From: an uncultured Lachnospiraceae bacterium
GTDB taxonomy: Bacteria > Bacillota > Clostridia > Lachnospirales > Lachnospiraceae
Length of the DNA: 58,820 nt
Assembly (NCBI GenBank): GCA_902789175.1
Contig: CADANF010000028.1
Coordinates: 1 to 58,820, forward strand
Direction: 5' to 3'
Part shown: positions 7,664-16,696 of the stretch, piece by piece
How positions within the stretch are numbered: position 1 is the stretch's first letter
Layout of the letters: every line of letters starts with the position of its first letter
The notes under the pieces: model-generated
Seen by the model: only the letters and a program-made list of their open reading frames with translations
Told to the model about the DNA's origin: nothing
Database searches by the model: none
Made by a program: the position numbers and the translations under genes

Positions 7664-8248
7664 ATGGGACGTTTTAAGATCATTGATATAACAGAAGCTG
7701 ATTTTGGCTGCGAGGAACATTTAGATGGGCCTCATGCAGTTCTTTTATTAGAAGATGGAAGAAAGTTTGAAGTAACAGAAGACTGGATTGCGGCAAACAA
7801 GCTTGAAGAAGGAACAGCAGTCTGGGTCAGTGAAGATGGGCATGTCAGCAAGGCTATCGAAGTTGTGGCTGCGGTAATAAGACATGGCGATAAAATTTTT
7901 GCTACCCAGCGCGGATACGGGGAATTTAAGGATATGTGGGAATTTCCCGGTGGTAAGATGGAAGCAGATGAAGAGCCTCAGTCGGCACTTGTCAGAGAGA
8001 TAAAGGAAGAGCTTGATACTGATATTAAGGTGGGAGAACTGATAAAAACAGTAGATACTGCTTATCCGAATTTTCATATTACCATGCATGTTTACTGGTG
8101 TAGTGTGTTAAGTGGCGAACTTACTCTTCTTGAACATGAAGCTGCCAAGTGGCTTAATATTGATGAAGGACTTGGAAAGGCGGTGGACTGGCTTCCGGCA
8201 GATCTTGAAGTTGTTGATGTGATATCTGGTGAAACCGAGGATATTTAA
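7664..8248 (+). CDS. Nudix hydrolase with N-terminal accessory domain
   Basis: 194-residue protein. Residues about 1-62 form a small beta-rich domain (FKIIDITEADFGCEEHLDG ... VWVSEDGHVSKA) resembling DUF3006-type modules. Residues about 65-190 are a MutT-like Nudix domain. The Nudix box is complete: GGKMEADEEPQSALVREIKEEL fits GX5EX7REUXEE. VVAAVIRHGDKIFATQRGYG and the MHVYWC strand match the 8-oxo-dGTP diphosphatase type. Likely role is removal of damaged nucleoside triphosphates. The two-domain layout is uncommon for plain MutT. Confidence 0.88.
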   Translation: MGRFKIIDITEADFGCEEHLDGPHAVLLLEDGRKFEVTEDWIAANKLEEGTAVWVSEDGHVSKAIEVVAAVIRHGDKIFATQRGYGEFKDMWEFPGGKMEADEEPQSALVREIKEELDTDIKVGELIKTVDTAYPNFHITMHVYWCSVLSGELTLLEHEAAKWLNIDEGLGKAVDWLPADLEVVDVISGETEDI

Positions 8249-8341
8249 AATGTGCTGGAACTTTGAGCAGGCATTTAACTGTTGGAGCTTTAAGAAACGA
8301 TGCAGCCTGATAAGATACATTTGACGTTAAGAGGAAATGAC

Positions 8342-8854
8342 ATGGGATTTACAATTAGAGAAGCAAGACTTAAAGATGCAAAAAGACTGGTGGAAATATA
8401 TTCATATTATGTGGAAAATACAGCGGTATCATTTGAATATAAAGTTCCAACAGTAGAAGAATTTGAAAGACGTATTGAGACTATAAAAAAGAGATATCCA
8501 TATCTTGTTTGTGAAGATGAAGGAAAAGTTGTGGGATATGTATATGCTGATATGTATGGAGTGAGAGAGGCGTTTAACTGGTCAGCTACTACATCCATTT
8601 ATATTGATAAGGATTACCGTAGAAAGGGCATTGGCTCTTTACTTTATGACGCTCTTGAAAAGGCGGCAAAAGAAAGAGGAATTGTTAATCTTTTTGCGGT
8701 GGTTGCATATGCTGATAAAGAGGATGAGAATCTTTCCAAGGATAGCAGTAAATTTCATACCCAGTATGGCTATGAAGAAGTTGGAAGGATGAAGTCCATA
8801 GGAAAGAAATTTGATAAGTGGTATGACCTTATTTATTATCAGAAGAGACTTTAA
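8342..8854 (+). CDS. GNAT N-acetyltransferase, phosphinothricin acetyltransferase-like
   Basis: 170-residue GNAT protein: FTIREARLKDAKRLVEIYSYYVENTAVSFEYKVP at the start, acetyl-CoA loop DYRRKGIGSLLYDALEKAAKERG (R-x-x-G-x-G/A type), and a family-typical end (HTQYGYEEVGRMKSIGKKFDKWYDLIYYQK). The acceptor amine is unknown; relatives acetylate phosphinothricin, methionine sulfoximine or similar amino acids. Start ATG 8342 has GAGG 7 bases upstream; the in-frame ATG at 8300 has no ribosome site. Confidence 0.88.
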   Translation: MGFTIREARLKDAKRLVEIYSYYVENTAVSFEYKVPTVEEFERRIETIKKRYPYLVCEDEGKVVGYVYADMYGVREAFNWSATTSIYIDKDYRRKGIGSLLYDALEKAAKERGIVNLFAVVAYADKEDENLSKDSSKFHTQYGYEEVGRMKSIGKKFDKWYDLIYYQKRL

Positions 8855-8883
8855 GTGTACATAAAAGTGGACCATGGTGCCAG

Positions 8884-8919
8884 GGACTATGGCTCATTTT
8901 TGGACTATGGTTCATTTTT
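8884..8919 (+). repeat. Two tandem 18-bp copies before the next gene
   Basis: The unit GGACTATGGCTCATTTTT (8884-8901) is followed at once by GGACTATGGTTCATTTTT (8902-8919), one mismatch. It lies just upstream of the ribosome site of the C_GCAxxG_C_C gene. Related words occur before it (GGACCATGGTGCC) and inside the gene (GGGACCATGGCTCATTC near 9157). Confidence 0.7.
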
Positions 8920-8934
8920 GAAAGGAGACGAACT

Positions 8935-9318
8935 ATGAATATTGAAGAAATTGCTAATAAGGCTGTTGAATTAAAGAGAAGTGGATATAACTGTGCACAG
9001 GCGGTGGCAGTAGCGCTGGCTGAGGAGACGGATTTGAGTCCGGAAAAATTAGCAAGCATTACGGCAGGTTTTGGAGCCGGTATGGGAACTATGGAAGCTA
9101 CCTGTGGGGCTCTTGTGGGAGTGAGTATTGTTGCAGGTCTTAAGACTGAAGGCAAAGGGACCATGGCTCATTCAAGAAAGCTGCTTCTTAACTTTGCAGA
9201 GAGATGCGGCGCAGTTACATGTAAAGACCTTAAAGGAATAGAAACAGGTAAGGTTCTCTGCCCATGTGACGAATGTGTAAGAAATGCAGTTCTTGCATAT
9301 GCTGATGAGATAAATTAA
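8935..9318 (+). CDS. C_GCAxxG_C_C family protein
   Basis: 127-residue protein of the family named for its Cys pattern. NCAQAVAVALAEE carries the first Cys, GFGAGMGTMEATCGALVG carries the central Gly-rich loop and Cys, and AERCGAVTCKDL and CPCDECVRNAV carry further Cys residues. Proteins of this family are thought to be small redox or metal-binding proteins, sometimes next to transport or redox genes; no enzyme activity is established. Start ATG 8935 follows AAAGGAGA. A tandem 18-bp duplication lies directly upstream. Confidence 0.85.
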   Translation: MNIEEIANKAVELKRSGYNCAQAVAVALAEETDLSPEKLASITAGFGAGMGTMEATCGALVGVSIVAGLKTEGKGTMAHSRKLLLNFAERCGAVTCKDLKGIETGKVLCPCDECVRNAVLAYADEIN

Positions 9319-9458
9319 GTGCTGTAAAATAATAGACTTACAATCGAAAAAATCAATCGGACAAAAAAATAATAAAATCTTAAAAACAAATGCAACAGAT
9401 TGCGGATTATTTGCCACTATATAGTAAAGACATTTGAAAAGGGGAGTAACAAAACATT

Positions 9459-10034
9459 ATGGATAATAATATTTTGAAAGAAGAGATAAGTTTTCTTGTG
9501 CAAAGAGCAAAAAACAAAGATACTGATGCTTTTGCAAAATTGTACGAGATCATTTATAAAGACCTCTACAGAATGGCTTTATATACTTTGGGAAATTCGC
9601 ATGATGCAGAAAATGCTGTAAGTGATGCGGTTGTAGATGCATTTCTTGGGATTGAAAAGCTTCAGGATCCGAACGCTTTTCGTACATGGATGTTCCGTAT
9701 CCTCACTGCAAAATGTGCCCGCCAGATTTCAGAGAATATAAAGTCCAGAAATCTCATAGGAGATATGACTGTAGAGAGAGTGACCGAAACCTTGATTTCC
9801 ACAAATGATGGAATAGGCCAGGTGTTAGACAGGAGTATAGTAGAAATGGCTTTCCTTGCGCTTAACGATGAGGAAAAGCAGATCGTTACTATGACTGTAT
9901 ATGGCCAGATGGATTCGGGAGAAATTGCAGAATGCTTAAATATGAATAGAAATACGGTTCGCAGCATATATCATAGAGCACTCGCAAAGATGAAGAAAAA
10001 ACTTGAAGCAGGAGGGATTTCCTATGGAAGATAA
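9459..10034 (+). CDS. ECF-type RNA polymerase sigma factor
   Basis: 191-residue sigma-70 family protein with region 2 (DAFAKLYEIIYKDLYRMALYTLGNSHDAENAVSDAVVDAFLGIEKL; FRTWMFRILTAKCA) and region 4 (EKQIVTMTVYGQMDSGEIAECLNMNRNTVRSIYHRALAKMKKKL), but no regions 1 or 3. Start ATG 9459 lies after AAAGGGGAG. The next gene starts 11 bases before this one ends and encodes a single-pass membrane protein, the arrangement of a sigma/anti-sigma pair. The signal is unknown. Confidence 0.9.
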   Translation: MDNNILKEEISFLVQRAKNKDTDAFAKLYEIIYKDLYRMALYTLGNSHDAENAVSDAVVDAFLGIEKLQDPNAFRTWMFRILTAKCARQISENIKSRNLIGDMTVERVTETLISTNDGIGQVLDRSIVEMAFLALNDEEKQIVTMTVYGQMDSGEIAECLNMNRNTVRSIYHRALAKMKKKLEAGGISYGR

Positions 10035-12105
10035 AGAACTTGAAAAAAGATTAAAAGAAGAAAATGTAATTATTCCTGAGTCATTAAAACCAGAGAATAT
10101 GAAAACAAAACTTGATGAAGTAAAGATGAAGCAGGCGGCTGGAAATATGGCTCCATCAGAGGATGTGCCTGTAATTACTAAAGAGGAATCAGATAAAAAT
10201 GGATTCTCTAAAGATAATACTTCGAATAGTAATTCTTCAAAAAAGAAATTTTTATATGTATTTGGTATGGCAGCTTCGCTTTTACTGGTATTTGGTCTTG
10301 GATACTTTGTCCGTGGAAATAAACTTACCAATGAAAGAAAAAATCCTGGAGAAGATACAACTGTAGGTAAGTCCAACGAGGATACAACTGCAAGTGATGG
10401 CAAAGAGGAAGGTATCCCTCACATTTCAAATGGATATGAGAAGAGCTATAAGGCTTTATCACGTTTCCAGGATTATTATAATAAGTATGACAGAAATATC
10501 GTTTATGAAGATGCGGTAGCTGAATCTAAAAATTCTGCCAGTGGTGCTGTATCAAAAGGAGATACAAGTAAATTAGCACCTAGTGTAACTCCATCTTTCA
10601 CAGATACAAATGAAAGAACAGAAGGCGTTCATGAGGATGATGTAATAAAGACAGATGGTAAATACATCTATGTATATAATTCTTCAAGAGAAAAGGTAGA
10701 AATATATTCTGCAAAGGATGGAAAGACTGAACTTCAGTCAAAGATAAACCTTGTTTCATTAGACAGTTATGATTCTAATATCTATGTTACAGGAGACAGA
10801 CTTATCACTATTGGATATAGAGAAAAAGAAAGCGCCTATTCTTCTTCAAGATATTCAGATAATACAGAAACAGTTGTAATGATCTATAACATTAAAGATA
10901 GAACAGAACCAGAGCTTATTGAGTCAGTGACTCAGGACGGGGCATATAATGAATCAAGACTTGTAGATGGTTACTTATATGTATTCTCAAATTATTATGT
11001 TAATACAAATGAGATGGATGAAGAAAATCCAGAAACATATATCCCGGCAGCAGATGGAAGTCTTATACCAGAGGATGATATTTATGTAATTGATAACTGC
11101 ATGAGTAAGAGCTATACAGTTGTTAAATCAATTGATATTGAAGATGCAACAGTAGTAAGTAAGAAAGCTTACCTTGGCGGTGCAGATCTCTGCTATGTAA
11201 GTACAGACAATATTTATCTTATAGATTCATATTATAATTCTTCTTCATTTTCAATTACTGACAAGTCAGGTATCGTAAGAGTAAGTTATAAGGATGGAAG
11301 ACTAAGGACAGAAGCTAAAGGTACATTTGCAGGATACGTTAAGGATCATTATTCAATAGATGAAGCAGATGGATATGTAAGAGTCTGCTCAACATACTAC
11401 AGCAATGTCGAGAAAAATGCAGTGTATGTACTTAATATGAACCTTGAAAAGGTTGGCGTATTAAAGGGGATTGCTAAAAATGAAACAATCAAGTCCGTCA
11501 GATTTATGGGGGACACAGCATACATGGTCACATTCAGACGTACAGATCCACTCTTTGCAGTAGATCTTTCAGATCCTGAAAATCCAGAGATCATAGGTTA
11601 CATTAAACTTCCAGGTTTCTCTGATTATTTACAGCCATATGGTGATAACCTCCTTCTTGGAGTTGGATTCTCAGCTGATGAAAAAACAGGAAGAACAACT
11701 TGCATTAAGTTATCAATGTTTGATATCTCAGATCCAACAGAAATAAAGGAATTAGCAACCAAGGAACTTCTTGATTATACTCATTCAGGAGTAATAGATA
11801 ATACAAAGAATTTCATGTTTGATAAGGAAACAGGTCTTTTTGGAACAACTTTCTACTCAGATTATTATGAAAATGAAGAGACTACAGAATATGCAAATTA
11901 TGGTATTTATTCTTATGATGAGAAGAAGGGATTTGAATTAAAGTTAGAAGCAGATATTGGAAATAATACTTCTTATGGTTATGACACTGCACTTTATTAC
12001 ACAAGTGCAGCTACAAGAGGTATGATGATCGGTGACTATTACTACATTGTAACAGCAGACGGAGCTATTCAGACTTTCGATAAGACATTTAAACAGGTTC
12101 AGTAA
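10024..12105 (+). CDS. Membrane-anchored secreted beta-propeller protein, candidate anti-sigma factor
   Basis: 693-residue protein: a charged cytoplasmic N-terminus (about 1-70), one membrane span (KKFLYVFGMAASLLLVFGLGYFV), a Thr/Asp/Lys-rich linker, then an extracellular beta-propeller region (about residues 190-690) with GVHEDDVIKTDGKYIYVYN, SAKDGKTELQSKINL, YNIKDRTEPELIESV, VDLSDPENPEIIGYIKLPGFSDYL, FDISDPTEIKELA. These blocks match the secreted beta-propeller family PF09826. The first 70 residues would be the sigma-binding part, but no named anti-sigma motif is seen. ATG 10024 has GCAGGAGG upstream and overlaps the sigma gene by 11 bases, implying coupled translation. Function as anti-sigma is inference from context. 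Confidence 0.85.
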   Translation: MEDKELEKRLKEENVIIPESLKPENMKTKLDEVKMKQAAGNMAPSEDVPVITKEESDKNGFSKDNTSNSNSSKKKFLYVFGMAASLLLVFGLGYFVRGNKLTNERKNPGEDTTVGKSNEDTTASDGKEEGIPHISNGYEKSYKALSRFQDYYNKYDRNIVYEDAVAESKNSASGAVSKGDTSKLAPSVTPSFTDTNERTEGVHEDDVIKTDGKYIYVYNSSREKVEIYSAKDGKTELQSKINLVSLDSYDSNIYVTGDRLITIGYREKESAYSSSRYSDNTETVVMIYNIKDRTEPELIESVTQDGAYNESRLVDGYLYVFSNYYVNTNEMDEENPETYIPAADGSLIPEDDIYVIDNCMSKSYTVVKSIDIEDATVVSKKAYLGGADLCYVSTDNIYLIDSYYNSSSFSITDKSGIVRVSYKDGRLRTEAKGTFAGYVKDHYSIDEADGYVRVCSTYYSNVEKNAVYVLNMNLEKVGVLKGIAKNETIKSVRFMGDTAYMVTFRRTDPLFAVDLSDPENPEIIGYIKLPGFSDYLQPYGDNLLLGVGFSADEKTGRTTCIKLSMFDISDPTEIKELATKELLDYTHSGVIDNTKNFMFDKETGLFGTTFYSDYYENEETTEYANYGIYSYDEKKGFELKLEADIGNNTSYGYDTALYYTSAATRGMMIGDYYYIVTADGAIQTFDKTFKQVQ

Positions 12106-12116
12106 CCTTTAAAATG

Positions 12117-12161
12117 ACTCTCCCAAAGGGCTTGGAAAAAAGCCTTGCGGGGGAGTTTTTT
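12117..12161 (+). terminator. Intrinsic terminator after the sigma/propeller operon
   Basis: ACTCTCCC (from 12117) pairs with GGGGGAGT (to about 12155), with an inner AAGGGCTT/AAGCCTT stem and a run of six T. A strong rho-independent terminator. Confidence 0.85.
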
Positions 12162-12233
12162 AGTGCATTTTTACCAATAAAATGATAAGATACATATATC
12201 AGAATGTAAAAAATGCAGGAGGGTTAGTTTTGT

Positions 12234-13739
12234 ATGGATGAAAAAATAGCCGGAATTAAGCCGGGATATGGCCTGGGGAGGCAGATGATGTATGGCATGG
12301 CCGAGTTTTTTAACGGTGGAGCCTTTGTTATCATCGGAACTTATTTTACAGTATTTCTTTCTAATGCTTTTGGTATGCCAACAGCGCTGGCTGGCAGTAT
12401 CCCGTTGGTAGGCAAGATATGGGATGCCATAACGGATCCTATCATGGGAAATATTACTGATAGAACAAGATCTAAATTTGGCCCTAAGCGTTTTTTTATG
12501 CTGATAGGTGCGATACTTTCAGCAATCACCTTTGTCCTGCTTTGGACAGCCCTTCCAACAAAAAATATGACAGCACTTTATATTTATTATCTATTTATGT
12601 TCTGTCTTTTTTCAACTGGATTTACAGTGCTGGTGGTGCCATATAACGGACTTCTTCCAGATATGATGGATGACTATAAATTAAGATCAAAATTTTCAAA
12701 TGTAAGAATGATCTGGTCGACCTTAGGTTCTATGGCAGCTGGCATTGTACCTACTCTTTGCATTAAAGAAACTAATAATAAAATGCAGTATTTTGAAGTT
12801 GCGATTCTTTTTGGAGCATTGTTCTTTATTACTTCCATGGTTACCTTCCTTGGAACCTGGGAAAAGCAAAAAGAGCCGGTTAAGTCCAGTACAAAAGACG
12901 CTTTTGAACAGGCTATCAGTGTATATAAGAACCGTTCTTTCAGACTTTTTATAGGAATCTACCTTTCAGGTCAGTGTGCTACAGATTTTGTATCAGGTAT
13001 GGCGGTTTATTATGTAACAGAAGTTTTAAACGGATATCAGAATAATTATTTTGTTTATCTTATGGGAGTTCTTCTTATCACTCAGCTTATTGGTATGCTT
13101 ATATGGGGACCGGTCATGGCCCGCACATCAAAGAGAACTACTATTCTTATAGGAGCACCGATAAGACTTGTGGGAACTCTGGGGCTTTTGTTCTTTTCTT
13201 ATGAAGGCGCCAGTATAATCATCATCCTTATACTTACAGGACTTATCGGTATAGGAAATGCTGCCACACTTACCAGTATTTTTGCTATAATGGCAGATAT
13301 GGCAGATGTGGATCTTCTTATCACATCTATATCAAGACCGGGAACAGTATCTGGAATGGCTACATTTGCAAGAAAGGTATCTGCCGGATTATCAGTTGGT
13401 GTAATCGGAATACTGTTGGGGGTAGCAGGCTATGATTCAAACCTTGCCAATGCAGGGATAAGACAGGCCGCATCAACAGCTAAGGGGATTGGACTTATAT
13501 ATGTTATAGCGCCAGCGGTACTGATAGTGGTATTATTGCTTCTGGGATATGTTTTTCCTCTTTCAGCTAAGGAATTTGCTGTTATAAAGACTGAAATCCT
13601 CAGAAGAAAAGGGGAAGACAAGTCTATTGTGACTGAAGAAGAAAAGCGTATCTGTGAAAAAGTAACTGGATTTAAGTTTGATAAACTTTGGAATATAGAT
13701 AATGCCAAGGTTTTTGTAAATAAAAAAGTAAATGGATAG
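12234..13739 (+). CDS. GPH/MFS_2-family transporter
   Basis: 501-residue transporter with about 12 hydrophobic segments. The family signature after helix 2 (GKIWDAITDPIMGNITDRTRSKFGPKRFFMLIGA) marks the glycoside-pentoside-hexuronide:cation symporter group, which also contains the animal lysolipid carrier MFSD2A. The downstream genes encode a glycerophosphodiesterase and a lysophospholipase-like hydrolase, so a lysophospholipid, glycerophosphodiester or glyco-glycerol substrate is a reasonable guess beside a sugar. Start ATG 12234 follows GGAGGG. Substrate identity is inference. Confidence 0.85.
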   Translation: MDEKIAGIKPGYGLGRQMMYGMAEFFNGGAFVIIGTYFTVFLSNAFGMPTALAGSIPLVGKIWDAITDPIMGNITDRTRSKFGPKRFFMLIGAILSAITFVLLWTALPTKNMTALYIYYLFMFCLFSTGFTVLVVPYNGLLPDMMDDYKLRSKFSNVRMIWSTLGSMAAGIVPTLCIKETNNKMQYFEVAILFGALFFITSMVTFLGTWEKQKEPVKSSTKDAFEQAISVYKNRSFRLFIGIYLSGQCATDFVSGMAVYYVTEVLNGYQNNYFVYLMGVLLITQLIGMLIWGPVMARTSKRTTILIGAPIRLVGTLGLLFFSYEGASIIIILILTGLIGIGNAATLTSIFAIMADMADVDLLITSISRPGTVSGMATFARKVSAGLSVGVIGILLGVAGYDSNLANAGIRQAASTAKGIGLIYVIAPAVLIVVLLLLGYVFPLSAKEFAVIKTEILRRKGEDKSIVTEEEKRICEKVTGFKFDKLWNIDNAKVFVNKKVNG

Positions 13740-13771
13740 AAAAAATATAAAGAAAAGATAGAAAGAAGGAT

Positions 13772-14509
13772 ATGGATATGAAAAAGCCTTTAGTTTGGGC
13801 ACACAGAGGTGCCAGTGGATATGCACCAGAAAATACACTTCCTGCTTTTAAGATGGCAGCAGATATGAAGGCGGATGGAGTTGAATTAGATATTCAGCTT
13901 ACTAAAGACGGTGAGATTGTTGTATGTCACGATGAAACTATTGACAGGACAAGTAACCACAAGGGACTTGTTATGGATTATACCCTTGAAGAATTAAAAA
14001 AAATGGATTTTTCCTATGGGAACTCTGCTTTTGAAGGAACAAAGATCCCTCTTATGAGCGAAGTCTTTATGCTTTTAAAGGAGACAGGACTTACTATCAA
14101 TATAGAGTTAAAGACAGGAATCATTTTCTATGATATTGAGGAAAAGATAATAGAAATGACACATAAATATGGTTTTAATGACAGGGTTATCTATTCTTCA
14201 TTTAACCATAGCTCAGTGTTAAAGATAAAAGAGATAGATCCATCTGCAAAGATAGGATTTCTCTATGCAGATGGACCTGTAGATGCGCCGGGATACGGAA
14301 AGAGATATAATGTGGATGCTCTTCATCCGGCAGGATATAATCTGCGATTTCCTGGTTTTATGGAACAATGCAGGGAAAATAATCTTGATGTAAATGTTTG
14401 GACTATTAACAAAGAGTGTGATATAAAAGAGTGCATTACAAGGGGAGTAAATGCCATTATCACAAATTATCCAGAGAAGGCGAGAAAGATAATAGATGGA
14501 ACAGTTTAA
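13772..14509 (+). CDS. Glycerophosphodiester phosphodiesterase
   Basis: 245-residue GDPD TIM-barrel enzyme splitting glycerophosphodiesters to glycerol-3-phosphate and an alcohol. Signature residues: AHRGASGYAPENT (catalytic His and Glu site), GVELDIQLTKDGEIVVCHD (Glu/Asp metal ligands and second His), IDRTSNHKG, INIELK, and the C-terminal VNVWTINKE. No signal peptide, so cytosolic. It ends inside the start of the next gene (14-base overlap), consistent with one operon with the transporter and the hydrolase. Confidence 0.93.
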   Translation: MDMKKPLVWAHRGASGYAPENTLPAFKMAADMKADGVELDIQLTKDGEIVVCHDETIDRTSNHKGLVMDYTLEELKKMDFSYGNSAFEGTKIPLMSEVFMLLKETGLTINIELKTGIIFYDIEEKIIEMTHKYGFNDRVIYSSFNHSSVLKIKEIDPSAKIGFLYADGPVDAPGYGKRYNVDALHPAGYNLRFPGFMEQCRENNLDVNVWTINKECDIKECITRGVNAIITNYPEKARKIIDGTV

Positions 14510-15512
14510 GGTTATAAAGGAAAGTGATCTGGAATTTAAGGAGTACCTTCCGAATGGTATTAAGATCTACTCTGAGAGTGAATTCTTAGACAGAATGGAA
14601 AAAGATAATAAATTCTGGAGAGATACATTTGTAAAAGGGGGCTATTTTACCAGCTTTAATAAGGCTAAGTTAAGGTTTTATTATGCTGTCCCAAAGGAAG
14701 CAAAAAAGGTAGTGGTTATAGTGCATGGTTTCTGTGAATTCTGGGGAAAATATCACGAACTTGCAGAATATCTCTATAAGGGAGGATATGGCATTTTCTT
14801 TTTGGAACAAAGAGGTCATGGCCTTTCAGAGAGAGAAGTTGAAGATATTGATACAGTCCATATAAATAATTTCAAGGATTATGTAAAAGATCTGAAATGC
14901 TTTATGGATAAGGTGGTATTACCTAAAGCTGATGGAAGAGAGACAGTGCTTTTTGCTCATTCTATGGGAGGAGCGGTAAGTACTCTTTTTATGGAAAAGT
15001 ATCCGGATTATTTTAAGAAGGCGATACTTTCTTCTCCAATGATGAAGCTGCGTACTGGAAAGATACCGATGGCGGCTATAGATGCTCTTAGTGTTTATGT
15101 TAAAGCAAGAAAGAAGCAGGATGAGCTTGCATTTAATCAGTCACATTTTGATCCGACTCCTATATTCGAAAAGAGCTCAACTCTTTCAAAGCCAAGATAT
15201 GACTATCTGTTTGAACAAAGGCTGAGGGATGATCATTATAAGACTTATGGTGGAACCTATATGTGGGAGTTTGAAAGTATTAAGGCAGGAAAAATGCTTT
15301 TAAAATATCTTCCAAGGATAAAGACGGAAGTGGTGATCATTCAGGCAGGAAAAGACCATCTAGTTGACGTGGAAGGATATACAGATACAGTTTTAAAGAA
15401 TCTTAAAGGGGTAAGGATCATAAGATATGAAGATTCAAAACATGAGGTATTTAATTCTACTCCTAAGATGATATATGATTTTTATAAGAGATTCTTTGAG
15501 GAACTTAACTAA
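14496..15512 (+). CDS. Alpha/beta hydrolase, lysophospholipase (PldB)-like
   Basis: 338-residue serine hydrolase. The oxyanion segment VVVIVHGFCEFWGKYHELAEYL, the nucleophile elbow AHSMGG, the acid in IQAGKDHLVD and the His in DSKHEVFN form a full catalytic set. YGIFFLEQRGHGLSER is the typical PldB/monoglyceride-lipase strand. It likely releases a fatty acid from lysophospholipid or monoacylglycerol, producing the substrate of the GDPD encoded just before it. No signal peptide or membrane span is apparent. It overlaps the GDPD gene by 14 bases. Confidence 0.85.
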   Translation: MEQFKVIKESDLEFKEYLPNGIKIYSESEFLDRMEKDNKFWRDTFVKGGYFTSFNKAKLRFYYAVPKEAKKVVVIVHGFCEFWGKYHELAEYLYKGGYGIFFLEQRGHGLSEREVEDIDTVHINNFKDYVKDLKCFMDKVVLPKADGRETVLFAHSMGGAVSTLFMEKYPDYFKKAILSSPMMKLRTGKIPMAAIDALSVYVKARKKQDELAFNQSHFDPTPIFEKSSTLSKPRYDYLFEQRLRDDHYKTYGGTYMWEFESIKAGKMLLKYLPRIKTEVVIIQAGKDHLVDVEGYTDTVLKNLKGVRIIRYEDSKHEVFNSTPKMIYDFYKRFFEELN

Positions 15513-15579
15513 AAATATTGCTTTAAATACGTTTTTAGGATAAACTAAAACGTGGGTGTATCCAGGGAGGATTTTCAAG

Positions 15580-16578
15580 ATGAATTTTAAAAGATGGTGG
15601 AACAGGCTTCATCATATTTATAAGATAGTTTTCGTTGTTGCATGTATATGCGTTTTTTCAATATTTATGCTTTTGATAATAAATGCAGCGGGGCATGGTG
15701 CTTCCAAGGATGAAAGAATAAAGGCTGCAAATGAAAAGAAAGAAAATACAGAAAAAAAAGAAGAGATTTCTGTGACAGAAGAAGTTACTTCTGAAAAAGA
15801 AACTACTGTTGATGTATTACTTGCCAGCAGTACAGATTCAGAGCTTATCAAAAAAGTTAATTCACGTTCAAGTGAACTTGAATGGATCAGGAATAACAGC
15901 AACATGTTCCCAGAAGGAACTTATGAGAGAGCTTCTAATAATCCTGAATTTATAGCATTCTTATATGAATATGGAACAACAAATAATCCAGGAACTCCTG
16001 ATACATCAATTCAGGAAGAGGATTATGATCCATATAATGATATAAGACTTTATCAGTGGGATAAGAGATGGGGATATAAGCCTTATGGAGATCCTAATAA
16101 TAAGACTGATATCATAGGAATCAAAGGAAGTGCGCCAACAGCACTTTCCATGGCGATCATTGATCTGTCAACAGATACTTCAGTTACACCGGATGTGATA
16201 GCTAAGTTTATAGTAAGTGAAAATGGATATAATCAGTTCCTTGGAACAGATCTTACAATGATAGAAGGTGTAGCTCTTAATTATGGACTTACTTGTGAGA
16301 CATTAGAAATTTCAGATAAAGCTTTTAAAGAAGCGCTTGGTGCAGGAAAAGATATCATCCTTCGACTTGGGGATGGAAATACAACAGATGGCGGACATTT
16401 TGTGATCATTACAAGTGTAAATGAAGAGAATGAAGAAAACTTTTATACTATCCATGATCCATATAGTCAGGCCAACAGCATGAAGCAGTGGAAGTTTAAG
16501 GAGTTTTCACAGAGTATAACAGGTAGCTGGACCTTATCTAAAAACACAGGAAACTCTGAGAGTAGTTCAGAGGAATAG
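15580..16578 (+). CDS. Membrane-anchored C39-like protein lacking the catalytic Cys
   Basis: 332-residue protein: short basic N-terminus, one membrane span (HIYKIVFVVACICVFSIFMLLII), a Glu/Lys/Thr-rich linker, then a papain-fold Peptidase_C39_2-like domain from about residue 150. Family members read GCGPT at the active site; here it is GSAPTALSMAI, with Ser184 where Cys is expected. The His (GGHFVIITS, His273) and Asp (IHDPYS, Asp293) sites are kept. It is therefore probably a binding pseudo-enzyme, or an unusual Ser variant, outside the cell membrane. ATG 15580 lies 9 bases after GGGAGG. It follows the lipid operon by 67 bases without an obvious terminator. Confidence 0.82.
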   Translation: MNFKRWWNRLHHIYKIVFVVACICVFSIFMLLIINAAGHGASKDERIKAANEKKENTEKKEEISVTEEVTSEKETTVDVLLASSTDSELIKKVNSRSSELEWIRNNSNMFPEGTYERASNNPEFIAFLYEYGTTNNPGTPDTSIQEEDYDPYNDIRLYQWDKRWGYKPYGDPNNKTDIIGIKGSAPTALSMAIIDLSTDTSVTPDVIAKFIVSENGYNQFLGTDLTMIEGVALNYGLTCETLEISDKAFKEALGAGKDIILRLGDGNTTDGGHFVIITSVNEENEENFYTIHDPYSQANSMKQWKFKEFSQSITGSWTLSKNTGNSESSSEE

Positions 16579-16696
16579 AAATGATGTATAACACGGTATT
16601 GCAAAGAGAATTTTTGTGAATGTTGTGCAAAATGATTCCAAAATACGTGCAAATTCAATCTTTTATAGTGTAAAAAAGAGAAAATTATTGATTTTC

